Position numbers and translations under genes: made by a program | Part shown: one piece after another, positions 15,057 through 16,841 of the stretch | Layout of the letters: each line of letters opens with the position of its first letter | Position numbering within the stretch: position 1 is the first letter of the stretch | The notes under the pieces: generated by a model | The model's input: the letters and a program-made list of their open reading frames with translations, nothing else | What the model was told of the DNA's origin: nothing | Databases searched by the model: none | NCBI GenBank assembly: GCA_946480495.1 | Contig: CAMLKO010000006.1 | Coordinates: 1-16,841, forward strand | Direction: 5' to 3' | Source: an uncultured Caulobacteraceae bacterium | GTDB taxonomy: Bacteria > Pseudomonadota > Alphaproteobacteria > Caulobacterales > Caulobacteraceae | Length of the DNA: 16,841 bases

Positions 15057-15100
15057 GTGCTGAAAGCACAGCGCCCCGTCCACGGGGCTCGCTCGGGGAG
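15057..15100 (+). promoter_or_regulatory. ugd leader: two tandem hairpins and ribosome binding site
   Basis: Two short perfect inverted repeats follow one another just before ugd: GTGCT (15057-15061) with AGCAC (15065-15069) around GAA, and GCCCCGT (15073-15079) with ACGGGGC (15082-15088) around CC. The ribosome binding site GGGGAG (15095-15100) follows 6 bases later and the ATG is at 15106. If transcribed, the second hairpin would sit right upstream of the Shine-Dalgarno and might affect initiation. No T-tract follows, so it is not a terminator. I see no clear promoter in 15005-15056. Confidence 0.35.
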
Positions 15101-15105
15101 TTCAG

Positions 15106-16410
15106 ATGCGCGTTGCGATGATCGGCACCGGCTACGTGGGCCTGGTGTCGGGAGCCTGCTTCGCCGACTTCGGCCACACCGTCTGTTGCATCGACAAGGA
15201 CGCGGGCAAGATCGAACGCCTGCGCGCCGGCGTGATGCCGATCTACGAGCCGGGGCTGGACCAGCTGGTCGCCAGCAACGTGCGCGAAGGGCGGCTGTCC
15301 TTCGCCACCGAAGCCGATGAAGCCGTGCGCGGCGCCGATGCCGTCTTCATCGCCGTCGGCACCCCATCGCGCCGTGGCGACGGTCACGCCGACCTCTCCT
15401 ACGTCCACGCGGCCGCGCGCGAGATCGCCGCGCTGATGGACGGCTTCACCGTCGTGGTGACGAAGTCGACGGTTCCGGTCGGCACCGGCGACGAGATCGA
15501 AAGGATCATCCGCGAGGCCCGCCCTGACGCCGACTTCGCCGTCGTCTCCAACCCCGAGTTCCTGCGCGAAGGCGCGGCCATCGACGACTTCAAACACCCG
15601 GATCGGGTGGTGGTCGGCGCCGAGGACGAACGCGCGCGGCAGGTGCTGACGGAGCTCTACCGGCCGCTCTATCTCAACGAGACGCCGATCGTCTTCACCG
15701 GCCGGCGCACCAGCGAGCTGATCAAGTACGCGGCCAACGCCTTCCTCGCGATGAAGATCACCTTCATCAACGAGATCGCCGACCTCTGCGAAGCGGTCGG
15801 CGCCGACGTGCAGCAGGTCGCCCGCGGCATCGGGCTCGACAACCGCATCGGCTCGAAGTTCCTGCACGCCGGTCCCGGCTATGGCGGCTCCTGCTTCCCG
15901 AAAGACACGCTCGCGCTGGTTCGGACGGCCCGGGACGCCGACGCGCCTGTCGAGCTCGTCGAAACGACGGTGCGGGTCAACGAGGAGCGCAAGAAGGCGA
16001 TGGCTCGCAAGGTCGCCGACGCGCTGGGCGGCGACCTGAAGGGCAAGCGAATCGGCGTGCTCGGCCTGACCTTCAAGCCGAACACCGACGACATGCGCGA
16101 GGCGCCGAGCCTGGAGATTGTGCCGGCGCTCCAGGCCATGGGGGCGAAGGTCTGCGCCTTCGACCCGGAGGGCATGCACGAAGCGCAAGGCCTGCTGCCG
16201 GACGTCGCCTTCGCCTCGGGGCCGTACGACGCCGTCGAAGGCGCCGATGCGATGGTGATCCTCACCGAATGGGACCAGTTCCGCGCGCTCGACCTGGACC
16301 GGGTGAAGCTCCTCATGCGTCAGCCGGTGGTCATCGATCTGCGCAACATCTACCGGCCGGCCGACCTTCGGGCGCGGGGCTTCAGCTACTCGAGCGTCGG
16401 CCGCGACTGA
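15106..16410 (+). CDS. ugd: UDP-glucose 6-dehydrogenase
   Basis: A 434-residue nucleotide-sugar dehydrogenase that oxidises UDP-glucose to UDP-glucuronic acid with two NAD+, in the cytoplasm. The N-terminus is MRVAMIGTGYVGLVSGACFADFG in pattern, with the NAD-binding GTGYVG at 7-12. Further motifs are PIYEPGLDQLV (45-55), VGTPSRRGDGHADLSYV (84-100), TKSTVPVGTG (119-128), NPEFLREGAAIDDF (149-162), the active-site Lys in ELIKYAANAFLAMKITFINE (204-223; K207), GPGYGGSCFPKDT (256-268) with catalytic C263, and GLTFKPNTDDMREAPS (320-335). These are the versions typical of Ugd/RkpK, unlike the TviB-type paralogue at 7381-8676. It feeds UDP-GlcA to the locus and to the 4-epimerase at 9856. A GGGGAG lies 5 bases before the ATG. 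Confidence 0.96.
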   Translation: MRVAMIGTGYVGLVSGACFADFGHTVCCIDKDAGKIERLRAGVMPIYEPGLDQLVASNVREGRLSFATEADEAVRGADAVFIAVGTPSRRGDGHADLSYVHAAAREIAALMDGFTVVVTKSTVPVGTGDEIERIIREARPDADFAVVSNPEFLREGAAIDDFKHPDRVVVGAEDERARQVLTELYRPLYLNETPIVFTGRRTSELIKYAANAFLAMKITFINEIADLCEAVGADVQQVARGIGLDNRIGSKFLHAGPGYGGSCFPKDTLALVRTARDADAPVELVETTVRVNEERKKAMARKVADALGGDLKGKRIGVLGLTFKPNTDDMREAPSLEIVPALQAMGAKVCAFDPEGMHEAQGLLPDVAFASGPYDAVEGADAMVILTEWDQFRALDLDRVKLLMRQPVVIDLRNIYRPADLRARGFSYSSVGRD

Positions 16411-16481
16411 GCGATAAAGAAGTTTGCCAAGCGCGGCCGTCGGCGTTCAGATGACGGCGCTCAACGAGGAGGAGGGGACCA

Positions 16482-16841
16482 ATGCGGCTTTGGACGGCGG
16501 CGATCGTGATCGGGGCCGTGGCCCTGCCTCTGGCGGGCTGCAATCGCCACGAGCAGCAACAGCAGCCCGCGGGCAAGGCGCGGGCGGTCGAGACGCCCAA
16601 GCGCAGGCCCGGGCTCTGGACCCAGACCACCGACGTGCAGGGCATCGGTTCGTTTCCCGCCGTCTCCCTCTGCCTCGACGCCGCCGCCGACAAGAAGATT
16701 TCCTGGTGGGGCCAGCAAGGGGCTCGCGCCGGCTGCGCCAAGAACGAGGTGACGAAGAATTCCGACGGCTCCTGGTCTTTCTCCTCGTCCTGCCAGACGG
16801 AAGGCGGAATCCACACCGCGACCGAAGGCGTCGTCTCCGGC
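16482..16841 (+). CDS. DUF3617-family lipoprotein, N-terminal part (runs off the right edge)
   Basis: The reading frame from ATG 16482 stays open for 120 codons to the window end. The product starts MRLWTAAIVIGAVALPLAGC, a lipoprotein signal peptide with lipobox LAGC and lipidated Cys at residue 20, then a Gln-rich linker. RRPGLWTQTTDV (41-52), SLCLDAAADKKISWW (62-76), GCAKNEVTKNSDGSWSFSSSC (84-104) and the cysteines C64, C85 and C104 match the DUF3617 (PF12276) family, periplasmic proteins of unknown function common in alphaproteobacteria. A strong GAGGAGGAGGGG (16466-16477) precedes the start. It follows ugd by 71 bases on the same strand with no terminator between, so it may be co-transcribed, but nothing ties it functionally to polysaccharide synthesis. 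Confidence 0.85.
   Translation, partial: MRLWTAAIVIGAVALPLAGCNRHEQQQQPAGKARAVETPKRRPGLWTQTTDVQGIGSFPAVSLCLDAAADKKISWWGQQGARAGCAKNEVTKNSDGSWSFSSSCQTEGGIHTATEGVVSG

Noticed and set aside
14845..16188. A 447-codon minus-strand open frame opposite ugd
   Set aside because: Ugd on the plus strand has all family motifs; the antisense product is compositionally biased and matches nothing I recognise.
16435..16458. A possible hairpin after ugd (GCCGTC pairing with GACGGC)
   Set aside because: The stem is only 6 bases with an 11-12 base loop and there is no T-tract, so it is not a credible terminator.
1..16841. tRNA, rRNA, CRISPR arrays, insertion sequences, integrases or phage genes
   Set aside because: I looked for these on both strands and saw no cloverleaf, repeat-spacer array, transposase motif or terminal repeats.

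Overview
The window is a compact, G+C-rich stretch of bacterial chromosome devoted almost entirely to making a surface polysaccharide (capsule, exopolysaccharide or O-antigen). High G+C, tight start/stop overlaps, GTG starts and a DUF3617-type lipoprotein at the right edge suggest an alphaproteobacterium, perhaps of the Caulobacterales or Sphingomonadales. That placement is inference; there is no rRNA or other marker here to prove it.

Layout. (1) Positions 2213 down to 1, minus strand: two GT4 glycosyltransferases followed by the first 17 codons of an OafA/YrhL-type sugar O-acyltransferase, coupled by short overlaps. (2) 2371-7384, plus strand: two more GT4 glycosyltransferases, a PAPS-dependent sulfotransferase and an AsnB-type glutamine amidotransferase, mostly overlapping. 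(3) 9723 down to 7381, minus strand: an EpsG-family membrane polymerase and a TviB/WbpO-type UDP-N-acetylhexosamine 6-dehydrogenase; the latter meets asnB tail to tail, the two stop codons sharing a CTAG. (4) 9856-14220, plus strand: a UDP-glucuronate 4-epimerase-type SDR enzyme and the complete dTDP-L-rhamnose set in the order rfbC-rfbB-rfbD-rfbA. (5) 14221-14950: a lower-G+C interval and a small exported FecR-like protein of unknown role, closed by a clear intrinsic terminator. (6) 15106-16841: UDP-glucose 6-dehydrogenase (ugd) and the start of a DUF3617 lipoprotein running off the window. Two divergent intergenic regions (2214-2370 and 9724-9855) must carry the promoters of the four main transcription units.

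How it fits together. Ugd makes UDP-GlcA, which the epimerase can turn into UDP-GalA; the TviB/WbpO-like enzyme makes a UDP-HexNAc-uronic acid; RfbABCD make dTDP-L-rhamnose. Four GT4 enzymes would assemble a repeat unit that the EpsG-like protein polymerises. The sulfotransferase, the acyltransferase and possibly the AsnB-like enzyme (amidation of a uronic acid) would decorate it. The prediction is a rhamnose-containing, uronic-acid-rich, O-acylated and sulfated polymer. The priming transferase, flippase, export and chain-length genes are not in this window.

The most unusual points are the sulfotransferase inside a bacterial polysaccharide locus, the AsnB/HexNAcA-dehydrogenase pair, and the uncharacterised FecR-like protein beside a compositional dip.
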